DNA of 64,000 nt from assembly GCA_910589415.1 (NCBI GenBank), contig OU342631.1, forward strand, positions 54,278,598 through 54,342,597, given 5' to 3'. Below the pieces are notes generated by a model. The model did not search any database. It was not told where the DNA came from and saw only the letters and a program-made list of their open reading frames with translations. The position numbers were made by a program, and so were the translations under genes. Of this stretch, positions 54,753 through 64,000 are shown one piece after another. The stretch is from Malachius bipustulatus (taxonomy: Eukaryota; Arthropoda; Insecta; Coleoptera; Melyridae). Position 1 is the first letter of the stretch. Each line of letters starts with the position of its first letter.

Positions 54753-55212
54753 TTTATTATTATTATTTTTTTTTTCTCAGAAAAGACCCCTGTAGTCAGA
54801 AGTCTTTAATGAGTTCAATGAAAAGGTGTTATTAGAATTTATTTACGGATAGAGATATGGGTTAAAATCCATTTAAATTGATGTTTTTAAAGACTATACA
54901 CTCCAATCTATATCAGTTGATATAAAAAGGAGTGCAGATAGCCGACAACGGGCAGCTAAGCGACAGAATTTACGGCAATTATTTTAAATTAGTTTACCGT
55001 GCTATTTCTATATACTTATCTTCGTTTCCAATGCTGGCCTGGTCCTATTCTTGCGTTAAGACCCCTCCGAGCTTATAGATACTGTAGGTACGTTGGTAAC
55101 TAATTACGAAATTTCACTTTGATTTGTGAGATCACAGTGGGAAACACCTCGTTTCGCGGGACAACTGCTACCGGCACGTCCGGTACACTCGGCTGTCTTC
55201 ATGAAAACTCCC
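54753..55212 (-). promoter_or_regulatory. 5' untranslated region / internal promoter of the LINE
   Basis: 460 bp between the ORF1 start and the target duplication. The first bases on the minus strand are GGAGTTTTCATGAAGACAGC. Full-length LINEs of this type carry an internal polymerase II promoter here. I see no TATA box at the 5' end. A near-palindrome TATATCAGTTGATATA lies at about 54909. Confidence 0.55.
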
Positions 55213-55225
55213 TCAAATAAATGTT

Positions 55226-55861
55226 GTTTCGAAGAATCAGATCTTTTTTATGTATTAATTTCAATAAGGCCGACGATTTATATACAGGGTGATGGCGCTA
55301 AGTTATATCTTTTAATACAACGGCCTACATATTTTCAGATATTCTAAAACTGCTGAGAAATACAAATACATTTAGCTTATGTCATATGGGTCTCTAATCT
55401 CAAGTTTCAAATTTATTGATTCTCTTCAGCGAAAACTAGATCTAATTTGAAGCACCATGTAGGTATAACTTTTTTACATTTTGGAACGCTATTCTTACTT
55501 AAAGATTTTGAAATAAGTCTTCTTTAATTTCTCGAGACTACAAATGTAAAATTTTCAATCAAAAAGCAATGTTGACACGTTTTTAAAAGTGCTATTTTTC
55601 CTACTTTTTTCAAACGGCAGGTCCTATATTTCATCGACTCATTCTAAAATAATTTAAAAGATGAATTCAATGGCACGTTACAATTTAGAGTTAAATTAAT
55701 CTGTTTTCATTCAATTTGTTTTTTTTTTTCGTATAAAGTTATGAGTTGGCATAGTCATGAAACATTGGTTGTTTATGATAAATACGTCAGACCACAGTAA
55801 TTTGTAAATCTGTGTAATAGTAATTCAAATTTGAGTTATTTTTAAAGTGATCAATCAATTC
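55226..55861. other. No gene; mariner-type end fragment
   Basis: CAGGGTGATGGCGC next to TA at about 55284 looks like one end of a mariner-type MITE; its partner end is not clear. The remaining sequence is AT-rich and noncoding. Confidence 0.35.
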
Positions 55862-55866
55862 GAAAC

Positions 55867-57338
55867 ATGCGATCCACACTTGAAGAGAAAGCTGAACTCT
55901 TCGCCGACTCTCTTCAAGAACAATTCACAATCCTCACACCCACCAACGAACATCTAGCACTCACAGACTCGGACGAAGTCAACCACATCATAAAACACCT
56001 CAAGAACAAAAAAGCGCCAGGGAGAGACGAGATCTCCAACTTTCAGCTCAAACTCCTCCCTGACGAATACATACACAGGATCACACAAATATTCAATGCA
56101 AACATTACACAACACTTTTTTCCACAGCAGTGGAAAAAATCAATAGTCATCCTCATACACAAACAGGGGAAACCCTCACACCAGGCCGAGAGCTATAGAC
56201 CCATTAGTCTTCTGCCCAGCATCGGAAAGCTTTTGGAGTCTATAAGTCTCATACGCCTGAAAGACATAATACACGACGCCAACATCATCCCTCCGGAGAA
56301 ATTCGGCTTCCGAGAGGGACACTCCACCACAGACCAAACAACACGTCTCACTACACAGATTACACAAGGTCACAAATTGAAACATCAAACAGGAGCGGTC
56401 ATGCTGGACATCTCCAAAGCCTTTGATAAAGTTTGGCACGACGGCCTTCTTTTCAAAATGAAACAGCATAACCTGCCGACACACCTGATCAAACTAACAC
56501 ATTCATTTCTCACAAACAGAACATTTCAAACACGAGTAACGAAACACATTTCCACAGAGCGCATCGCTAAGGCGGGAGTTCCTCAAGGTTCCCCCCTCTC
56601 ACCACAACTGTTCAACATATACACGGCAGACATCCCAAAAAACTTAAACACAAAATTGTACATGTACACAGATGACACAGCAATGTCTTGCAACAGACTT
56701 GCACAAGAAACATAACAACACTAATAACAAATCACATAACCAAACACCTACACGACATCTCACAATGGGCCCAACAGTGGAAGATCCAAATCAACCCTCT
56801 AAAAACCCAGGCCATCCTGTTTGGCAGACGCCCCAAACACGAAATTCACAAGATCGAATTTCAAGGCAAAACTCTTCCATGGTCACCCAAGGTCAAATAG
56901 TTGGGCCTGACCTACGATAAAAAACTAGTATGGAAAGACCATATAATAAACAAAGTCTGTCAAGCTAGATGCGCATTGGGCAAACTCTACCCACTGTTAA
57001 ACAAAAAGAGCCCACTAAACCTAAAAAACAAGTTACACATCTACACACAAATCGTAAGACCATCACTCACATACGCCGCCCCCGCTTGGCACACAATTTC
57101 ATCTCCAGAGTTACACAAACTCTGCACCATTCAGAACAAGTTCTTGAGATTAATTTCTGGGGCGCCATACCTCATGTCTAACAAAAACATCCAAACAGAA
57201 CTAAACATCCCTCCACTAGACAAATACATAAAAGACATCACAGACACCTTCAAAGAGAGGGCTCCGCTCCATGAGAGCGCACTAATTAACACCATGGTCA
57301 TTGAGTTACTTTCTTTGACCACACCACTCCACCGTTAA
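55867..57338 (+). pseudogene. Jockey-type LINE reverse transcriptase, truncated
   Basis: The first frame (55867-56715) carries KNKKAPGRDEISNFQLKLLP, QQWKKSIVILIHKQGKP, SYRPISLLPSIGKLLE, FGFREGHSTTDQT, VMLDISKAFDKVWHDGL, AGVPQGSPLSPQLFNIYTAD and MYTDDTAM. A frameshift near 56680 leads to QWAQQWKIQINPLKTQAILF, and a stop near 56900 to the C-terminal part LTYDKKLVWKDHI, KLYPLLNKKSPLNLKNKL, QIVRPSLTYAAPAWH (56901-57338). The active-site Y-A-D-D reads YTDD. The motifs are those of Jockey/BS/X-type elements. Endonuclease and ORF1 are missing by 5' truncation. GAAACATG plus (AT)GCGATC flanks both sides (55862-55874, 57428-57443), so the inserted part is 55875-57427 and the apparent MRS start is flank sequence. 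No poly(A) tail is visible. Confidence 0.85.
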
Positions 57339-57443
57339 ACACCATTCCACCTCATGCACCCCCACTTCCATACAAACGAGCTATAGTTTAATTACTTGCT
57401 CATATCACATTGAAGTTCCCAGTTCCAGAAACATGATGCGATC

Positions 57444-58702
57444 GGAGACCCATATGACATACAATATTGAATAGAATTTAAAAATTCAAAACGAAAAAAT
57501 CTGTCTTCATTTGTTTCCGAGATATTGCAACAATGTATTTTAATTTAAAAGTCATTGCATTGCATTGGATCTTCAGGTACGAGAATACAGTCTGCAATCT
57601 CTTTTTAATATTGCTATTCCATGATTGCAATTTGCAGTCATAACTATCTGTCAAAATTTAGGTGTTTTGAAAAATTGAAAACAAAGTGACATTAAGAAAT
57701 TACAGACCATCCAATGTTTAATAAATATTTAGAAATGACTTTTTTTCTGAATAAACATAACTCTAATTCCTTGTGGTATTCTTTAACTTCTTGCTTGAGG
57801 TATAAATGTTTCTTACTGGATTGGCTCAGGAAATATGAAAATACAATATGAAAATACAGGGTGTCTTTTTAAAAAAATAGACAGTGTCGTCATTACTGAG
57901 CCAAGGAACACCCTCTATAAGAATGTTACGTCAAAATAACATAAATTAAATGAAAAATTGACCTGTTTCTTTTTTTTTTCATTATTAACTGTGTAAACTG
58001 AGAAATAGATTTATTGATTACATTTGATTCACCCTGTATAAAATGGGTATGTTGAATGAAAAAAATGTACATATGCATCATTTTATATGTCCAGTAATAA
58101 CTATGTGCATCAGATTTGAGTGCCAGTTGAAGTCAAGTAAGGCATCACCTTCAGGTCTTATTACGTAAATGGCTAGGTACGAGCATTACAGATATTGAGG
58201 TGTGTATTTATTGATTTGAGGTTCATTTCATGTTTACAGATAATAAGCAATTTAAATTTAACGACTTTTAATTTAGGCTGCGGCACCTTTAAAACCATAC
58301 ACACAAACAATACTTCATGGTAAATATTTATTTGAAAAAAAAAATTATAATAATCGCTTCATTGCATTTGTGACTTTAATTAATACATCGATTGAAAATT
58401 ACCAGACTCTTTTGTTATACTCTAATTAGCAAGGCGGAATGAAAATAAAAATGTATATGTCATTTTTTATAATAAAGGAAATATGCTGCTCTAGTTATTA
58501 GTTAAGGTAGGTAGGTACTACGGTAATAAGCGCAAGCAGCAAGGTTGACCTTGTGAGGTCGGCTGTCATTTATAACGTGTGCACGTAAGTACTAATCATA
58601 TAGTTATTATTACTATTACCATATTACTGGCAATTATATTTTAACTCCTGATTTACGTTCAAGCAAATCATTCCTTGCGGTCGTTTAATAATATATTTTT
58701 AA
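57444..58702. other. No gene; scattered mariner-type ends
   Basis: ACAGGGTGTC near 57857 and CACCCTGTATA near 58030 are mariner-type terminal motifs but do not form a convincing pair by eye. Otherwise AT-rich unannotated DNA. Confidence 0.35.
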
Positions 58703-58922
58703 TTACAAGACACCTTTGAAATGCAAAAGAACAGGAAGCCGAAGAAGCCTTGCAAATATTAATATGTAGCTCGTATTATCGCTCTGTGATTGATAGGTGA
58801 CCGGGAAGTTGTCCGACGAAACAAGAGCAGGTGCCGTGCCGTTGGAACTTTCTTCATCTGTATCCTCTTCATCTGGATTCCGAAACAAGTCAAGCGAAGC
58901 GAAGCAATCTACCCACATGCCT
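58703..58922 (-). CDS. Possible host exon, acidic
   Basis: A minus-strand frame reads MWVDCFASLDLFRNPDEEDT, then DEESSNGTAPALVSSD, and ends at 58703. A splice acceptor-like ATTACCAG|GC precedes the frame near 58922, and AAG|GTGTCT near 58710 could be a donor. The composition is more protein-like than that of most frames here, but I recognise no domain and see no partner exon. Treat as a weak candidate. Confidence 0.22.
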
Positions 58923-58936
58923 GGTAATATATTCAA

Positions 58937-60274
58937 ATGAAATCATTCGAAATTAAGAGGTTAGTCTGATTGGTGACCAGCAGAGTGGCAGTTATGACAA
59001 GCCGAATTCGAGTTCCCTTGATTGCATTATCAACTTGAACATCGTTGACCCTCTGCGGTTCGCATTTTCTTTAATAATTCTCCTCCCATTATTCACGGTT
59101 TCTTCACATTGAAGTGTGTGCATTATAGCCAACAAGTAGTCGACCAAAGTTAAGTTATCTTAAAAGTATTGACAAGTCATCTCGAGTGCTTTTGTAGTAG
59201 GAAACGCAGTACATCTCTTATTACAATGTGACTTTAATTTCTAATTTCCTCAAATGTTACGATGCATGCAGCATGATGTTTAATAAACGTATGCATATTT
59301 TGGCCTGTGTAATTACAATATAAGGCGTTTGTCTACGTTTCGTGACTGAATTTATATTCCGCCTTACGAGATTTAATGCATTTGATCATTTCCCGAATGA
59401 AATTCGCTGACCCTAATGGATATAAATGGTCAGTCAGAGGTTCGAAGCATCGGAGCTTATATTCCCGTGACCTCTTCGCGGGTTAAGAGCCGAGATTTGG
59501 TTTCGTAATTGACAAGAGACTGATTATTTTGATACATTTAAACGTGTTCATCTAATTTTCTCAGTGTAAATTCCATCATTTCCCTCATCCGTAAAATTCT
59601 GCAATTTGTAAAATTTAGATTGTTCTCAATATCATAGTAAATTGTAGGTACAGAAATACCGGGTTCAAGAGTTATTTGAAACACTACAACAAAAAATACG
59701 AAACCACTATGACCATTAAAAAAATCGATATATAAGTCTTATGCTTAGGTATATCAAATTTTTCCTCTTTCATGGAGTTCAATTCATCACTCATTATAAT
59801 TGCCACCGTTCGTTGACGAATTGTAATAATTGTCACCGTTCATCGTCAATCAACATAACTGCTTCTCTTGGAGAAATCTTCTATATGACCATCTCATCGC
59901 AAATAACCTTTGACTTTTCTGTGTCATAATCAATCATAATCAATCTTATTGTGCAATTATAACCCTTTCGACTCGGAGGATTCAAAGAACTTATTTTTTC
60001 CTTTCTATTGTTTCAAGTTTGTTTCGATTTTTTTGTTTCTTTATATTTCAACAAAACCGAAGTATTATGTTGCGCTAATGCAATAATCTAGCTTGAAAAC
60101 AAGATACGTAATATGCCTGCCATTCCAACCAAAAATACAACATGCAAATTAACCCTGGCCCATTTACATTATGGGTGCATTTCGGAACTCGTTGCTGTAT
60201 TATCGGTACTTTGAATTTTTCAACTAATTATAGGAGAAGTGCCAAAATCGTCACCAGAATGTTGCATAATTAAA
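58937..60274. other. No recognisable gene
   Basis: AT-rich sequence. A 24-bp near-repeat of GTAATAATTG(C)CACCGTTC lies at 59797-59845. Nothing else supported. Confidence 0.4.
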
Positions 60275-60925
60275 AACATGGTTTTTACCGATGAGGCAAT
60301 ATTTTATTTAAATTGTTCCGTCAATAAGCAAAGTTGCCCTTACTGGGTAGCTCAAAATCCCTATTGACGATGGAAGTGAATACATAAAAGGTACACCCAA
60401 AAAGTTTATTTAGAGGCTTGCAGAGTGGGCTGTCAAATTATTGGTCCATATTTCTTCGACGAAACACTGGATGGTGACAATTGCCTTTACTTCCTCCAAG
60501 ATGAGCTAATTTCCAAGTTAGGGGTATTGTTTCCTAGTGCAAAAGATCCTCACTCACCCGTAAATAGAATTTGGTTACAAAAAGTCGGTGCGGTGTCTTT
60601 TATAATATTTAAATATCTTTCCAGTTCTTGAATACCTCGATCAAATATATTACCTCATCGGTGGATTGGAAGACGGGGATCTACTGAATGGCCACCAAGA
60701 TCGCCAGATTTAACCACTTTGGATTAAATTATTCCCCTTAGGTTATTTAAAATCAAAAGTTTCATAGAGTTTTAGGTATATTTATAGATATTTATAGGTG
60801 CCAAATGAAAGAATTCGTCAATAAATCCACCCAGAAAGGAAAAATACTGTCCAACAAGCTTCTGTGGCCAGATTAAGGCATTGTATTCCTGTTAACGGAC
60901 ATTTTGAACATTTAATTTAAATTAA
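60275..60925 (+). pseudogene. Mariner transposase relic (DD41D-related)
   Basis: The plus strand reads MVFTDEAIFYLNCSVNKQ (first catalytic Asp) near 60270, IIGPYFFDETLDGDNCLYFL at 60435-60495, NRIWLQKVGAV at 60567 where the second catalytic Asp (normally QDGAP) is replaced by Val, HRWIGRRGSTEWPPRSPDLT at about 60656 with the third Asp in TTLD just after, and a C-terminal VNGHFEHLI near 60895. Several stops and frameshifts (near 60366, 60630, 60725). It is recognisably the same kind of transposase as at 23.1 and 29.1 kb but far more decayed. Element ends are not found. Confidence 0.8.
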
Positions 60926-62454
60926 ATATTTTACACTGTGTTATTTTTCGAAGACCTGTTTAAATTTTGTTACGCTTTCTAAATGTCTAGAAAATTATTT
61001 TCCCGAAAGATAATTTAAAAATGACAGTCAATGTGTTTTGCATATTTTTTTTCTTTTTACCAATAACTTTGTAGAATATATCCGTTAGGTTTGGGAACCA
61101 CTATATAATATTTTATATTTATATTTATATTTTATATGTATATTTTATAATATACAATATATTACATATTGTTCTTTCAAAACGGGATGCCATCACTTGA
61201 TCAGATTAACCCAATTGATCAGGTTATTGCCACATTAGGCATCTCTCCTTAAAAAACAAATATACAATTATAATATTGAGACTATTATTGTGGTTGATAA
61301 ATAAAAAAATTAAGAAAATTAAGAATACGTTTCGCGAACTTTCCAACCAGCTTTTCACCACTCCCATAATTTTTCCAACGATTTCATACAATAATTATTC
61401 ATCCCTTACTTTTGGGAAGCACTATTGTAATAAAATAATGTAGTAAAGGATGTTCGAAAAGCAATACGTTAATAGTAGGCCCTTACAGCAAAGAAGTTTA
61501 TCTTAACTTAATTCACTTTTTACAACAGCCTTTGATTTTGTTAGGATGAGTTAATAATTCCATAAATTTGACTTGTCAAAACATTCAAGAAGGTTAATAA
61601 AATAGGTAGGTGGAGGTGAGCGACGTGACCTTCGACCTCTTGGACACATTTTACATGCGGTTTCTCATCTATTTTGTAACAGTTCGAAGTTCGAGGGTAT
61701 TGTTTACCTCGATAAACTTCTCCTCTCGAGTACTTTGTCTTCGTTAATCAGTATCAGAAATACCGAGTCCTTGATGTACAGTTGCGGCCATCCAAATGTC
61801 GTATACGGCAAAATTTTATTGTGTAATCTGAACTTAAAATCATGGGTGCCAAATATAGATGTCAAATGTATCTAGAATTAAATAAAAAAGATAGATGTTA
61901 TTTATTGACGCTACTGAACAAAATCTGTCTTACTATGATAAAATTCAGCCGTGATTTCATGACAACAAAAAAGCCTTCATATTTGGGTGCCGCGACTGTA
62001 GTACATAAGCAAAAAAAGAAATCACATTTAAGCTTCCGGGATCCGGCTGGCTACGCTATGGATGTGTTACGATTACTAAATCGGGCGCTTCTAAGCCTAC
62101 AAATCAATTCTTCATTAAATCCAAAATGCTCACGAAGCTGAATTGTGAGGAAAGTTATACACGCCACTCCAGCAACATGCCTATACGCTCTCCCCCAGGA
62201 GGAGGAGGAGGAGGCACAGTTTAGTGTGAGTGCAACCTAGGGACAATTCCACTAACATCGATCTTTTTTGTTATTAGAATACTCACTAGGTTATGTCGAA
62301 TAATTATTGAGATGTCATTTAGTAGTCAAGTAGATAGATTTAAAAATTTCAGAGACATTTTTTTCCTATTTACTTTTCCAAGCCTAATATAATTTTATTT
62401 ACATTTTTTTTTTACTTTTTAGACAAATAGAATAAACAGATTATTTAATTATAC
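60926..62454. other. No recognisable gene
   Basis: It contains an AT-rich low-complexity run (TATATTTATATTTATATTTT near 61110) and a (GGA)n run near 62195. The 99-codon plus frame 61842-62141 has no recognised domain. Confidence 0.4.
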
Positions 62455-62741
62455 CAAATACCTTAAAATATAATACCGGACACTTCCTCTCAAAACCTCC
62501 GTCCATTTTTACAGCGCCCTCATGCAGGAACTGGGGCCACTATAAGCTGTTTTTAAATTCAAAGTTAGGTAACTTTTCACGGTTTTTGACAGCTGCAGTC
62601 AATGATAATTAATTATTATTAATAATTTGTCATTAGTAATTGAACGTTTTAGTTTCAAGTATAATTTCAATTTAAAGTTACTCTCAAAGCATTATATCAG
62701 CGGATAATTTTGTTGCGTACGCAGTTAAATAGGCATTTATT

Positions 62742-63172
62742 ATGTACCGCTGTATTAAAGTGAACATAATGTCTGGAAAATATGTGCTGTGTGCTGTGTG
62801 CGGTTGCTCCAACTATGGATTGTTAAGCATGTCCAGATCTTTCCACGGTGTTCCAATCAGGAATAAAGAATTATGTATAAAGTTAACTTTAGAAGCCGCG
62901 TAAATAAACTTATTAATATTTTATAACTATGCTGATGGGAAATAGGAACAAGCGGTTATAATAACATCGATGAGTGACGAAATTTTGAAAAAGTGTGGAG
63001 TGTCGAAGCCGATTTCTCACCATATTATTTTGTACCTACTGATCATTTCAAAGAGGAAAATTTTGTTAATCCAGCAAATAATAGACCTTTAAAACTGCAA
63101 GGAAGCACATTATTGGAATTGCGGCAAATAAAAGGCTTACACTTAGGTATATATATAGCGATTCAATCTTTT
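62742..63172 (+). pseudogene. THAP-like zinc-finger fragment, two pieces
   Basis: Piece 1 (62742-62903) reads MSGKYVLCAVCGCSNYG and SRSFHGVPIRNKELC, resembling the start of a THAP finger (C-x2-4-C, then FH--P). Piece 2 (62993-63172) reads FSPYYFVPTDHFKEENFVNP and NNRPLKLQGSTLLEL, resembling its end (C-x2-HF---F, then L---A-PTL); the expected Cys three residues before the His is Pro here. A possible intron between them (donor near 62870, acceptor near 62945) does not join in frame. I infer a decayed DNA-binding module of a P-like transposon; a host THAP gene fragment is an alternative. Confidence 0.4.
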
Positions 63173-63433
63173 TGAAATATTCATACCTAAAGATATTAAT
63201 AATATTGTGTGTAATAGTAGTTAATTATTGTTAATATAATAAACATATTGAAAACTTTGTTGTTTATTGTTGTATTATAATTCTTCGTCCCAATTTCCTC
63301 CGTCTATTCCGTCTAATTAATTTTAAGGGCTTTTCTATTCAGCGTTGATATTTAAAACTCCCGCTATGTTTCACCAAATTTAATTTTTAGTGGCCCCAGT
63401 TCATGCTTGGTGGCGCTGCTTAAGTGTACGCAA

Positions 63434-63884
63434 TAGGGAACCTGTATTACCGCTTTACTAGGGTTGCGCATTCACTTTTTGACGTTTACTAAACACGGTT
63501 ATGTTTAAACAGCTGGATGTCATATTTTTGGCACATTTGGTCACAGGCGTAGGTATCATGTGGAAAAAAACGAAGTTTGAAAAATGAAACAAAATTAACA
63601 CGAATAGAAATCGATAATCCTCTTTCAGTGGGTATTAAAAACAAAATTACGGGTTTATATAGGATCTACGAAGCTGTAGACTTTAGTATCTAACACGTAG
63701 TTACTGAGAAAAATACGTTTTAATACGCGGACTTAATAACAAATTATGTGAATTTTTAGACAGTTGTACGTTCATGGAAAATCTGACGTTTATGAAGTCA
63801 AATTTGACATTCCCAACTTTTTTCCCAACTTTTTGTGAGAATGAGAATGCGCTACCCTAGTAAAGCGGTAATACAGGTTCCCTA
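63434..63884. mobile_element. 451-bp hAT-type MITE with 8-bp TSD
   Basis: TIRs of about 40 bp begin TAGGGAACCTGTATTACCGC and match with one change over CTTTACTAGGGTTGCGCATTC. The 8-bp GTACGCAA is duplicated exactly (63426-63433 and 63885-63892), the length made by hAT and P transposases. It is inserted inside the 62455-63948 element. No coding sequence. Confidence 0.9.
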
Positions 63885-64000
63885 GTACGCAACCTGTTGC
63901 AATGCTATAGGTATAGGAGTGTCCGGTATTAATATTTTAACGTATTTGATTCTACTTTTTCTTTTTAGATTATACTGTGTAACGGGACAAGTCCAATTAT

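Larger units (their letters stand above)
49584..55212 (-). mobile_element. Apparently full-length LINE with RNase H, 5.6 kb
   Basis: The 13-bp TCAAATAAATGTT is directly repeated at 49571-49583 and 55213-55225. Between the copies, on the minus strand, lie a ~460-bp 5' leader, ORF1, a 70-bp spacer with a hairpin, ORF2, a ~130-bp 3' region and a poly(A) tail (T run 49582-49594 on the plus strand; its first two bases overlap the duplication). Both ORFs are open throughout. The domain order (APE endonuclease, RT, RNase H, C-terminal zinc knuckle) places it in the I-like group of LINEs. It is a candidate for a recently active copy. Confidence 0.9.
62455..63948 (+). mobile_element. DNA element with ~29-bp TIRs and a THAP-like relic
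   Basis: CAAATACCTTAAAATATAAT plus ACCGGACAC at 62455-62483 is repeated in inverse with a few changes at about 63919-63948 (read inward CAAATACGTTAAAATATTAA and then TACCGGACAC). Inside are two plus-strand coding-like blocks resembling a THAP domain and a 451-bp MITE. THAP domains are found in P-element-type transposases, but no transposase core remains, so the superfamily is open. A clean target duplication is not seen. Confidence 0.55.

Noticed and set aside
55380..57461. TATGTCATATGGGTCTC inverted on both sides of the Jockey fragment
   Set aside because: Only about 17 bp match and the flanks diverge at once; not enough to call a larger inverted element.
61842..62141. 99-codon plus ORF as a host gene
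   Set aside because: No recognisable domain, no splice or promoter context, ordinary length for chance frames.

Overview
This 64 kb window is nuclear DNA of an insect or other arthropod. It is AT-rich, it holds no complete host gene that I can defend, and most of its recognisable content is transposable elements of families common in insect genomes: Tc1/mariner, hAT, Ty3/Gypsy, Penelope-like, several LINE groups and tRNA-derived SINEs. Scattered short words such as TAGGTAC/GTACCTA are also common. I cannot name the order; Hemiptera, Coleoptera and Lepidoptera are all possible. There are no bacterial operons, rRNA genes, intact tRNA genes or CRISPR arrays.

Layout. 1-4,960: mostly unrecognised DNA with one plausible host or domesticated exon (1803-2007, minus), a 1.9 kb element with 15-bp inverted ends (2092-4002) and a 129-bp tandem duplication. 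5,122-8,757: a decayed minus-strand LINE whose reading frame is cut into pieces by several foldback or MITE insertions; it shows only when the insertions are set aside. 8,757-19,780: dispersed repeats, imperfect palindromes with GC-rich centres, and a mariner relic split by a 2.1 kb hAT-type element that itself carries a SINE. 19,781-26,498: a deep nest in which a long-arm foldback element contains part of a second copy of itself, which contains a DD82E (Sailor-type) transposon, which contains a LINE tail and a foldback DD41D mariner. 26,879-33,531: a 150-bp MITE, a second mariner with a SINE and a stray LINE fragment, and a broken two-ORF LINE with a local inversion. 36,219-37,008: a LINE tail. 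37,243-44,260: a Penelope-like element with an inverted copy of its own 3' end upstream, its GIY-YIG region split by a young 5.5 kb Gypsy retrotransposon. 45,088-45,838: a foldback element. 49,584-55,212: an apparently complete LINE with RNase H, both ORFs open and a 13-bp target duplication. 55,875-57,427: a truncated Jockey-type LINE. 60,275-60,925: a mariner relic. 62,455-63,948: a DNA element with a THAP-like relic and an inserted hAT-type MITE.

The genes do not form a pathway. Their relation is insertion history: which element sits inside which gives a relative order of events. The least decayed copies are the Gypsy element (LTRs differing by two small changes) and the RNase-H LINE. The nested, gene-poor arrangement resembles heterochromatin or a piRNA-cluster-like locus, which is inference only. 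Points most worth following are the DD82E/DD41D nest, the Penelope/Gypsy join, the hairpin between the two ORFs of the intact LINE, the hidden LINE frame at 5.9-8.8 kb, and four palindromes sharing a GC-rich central motif.
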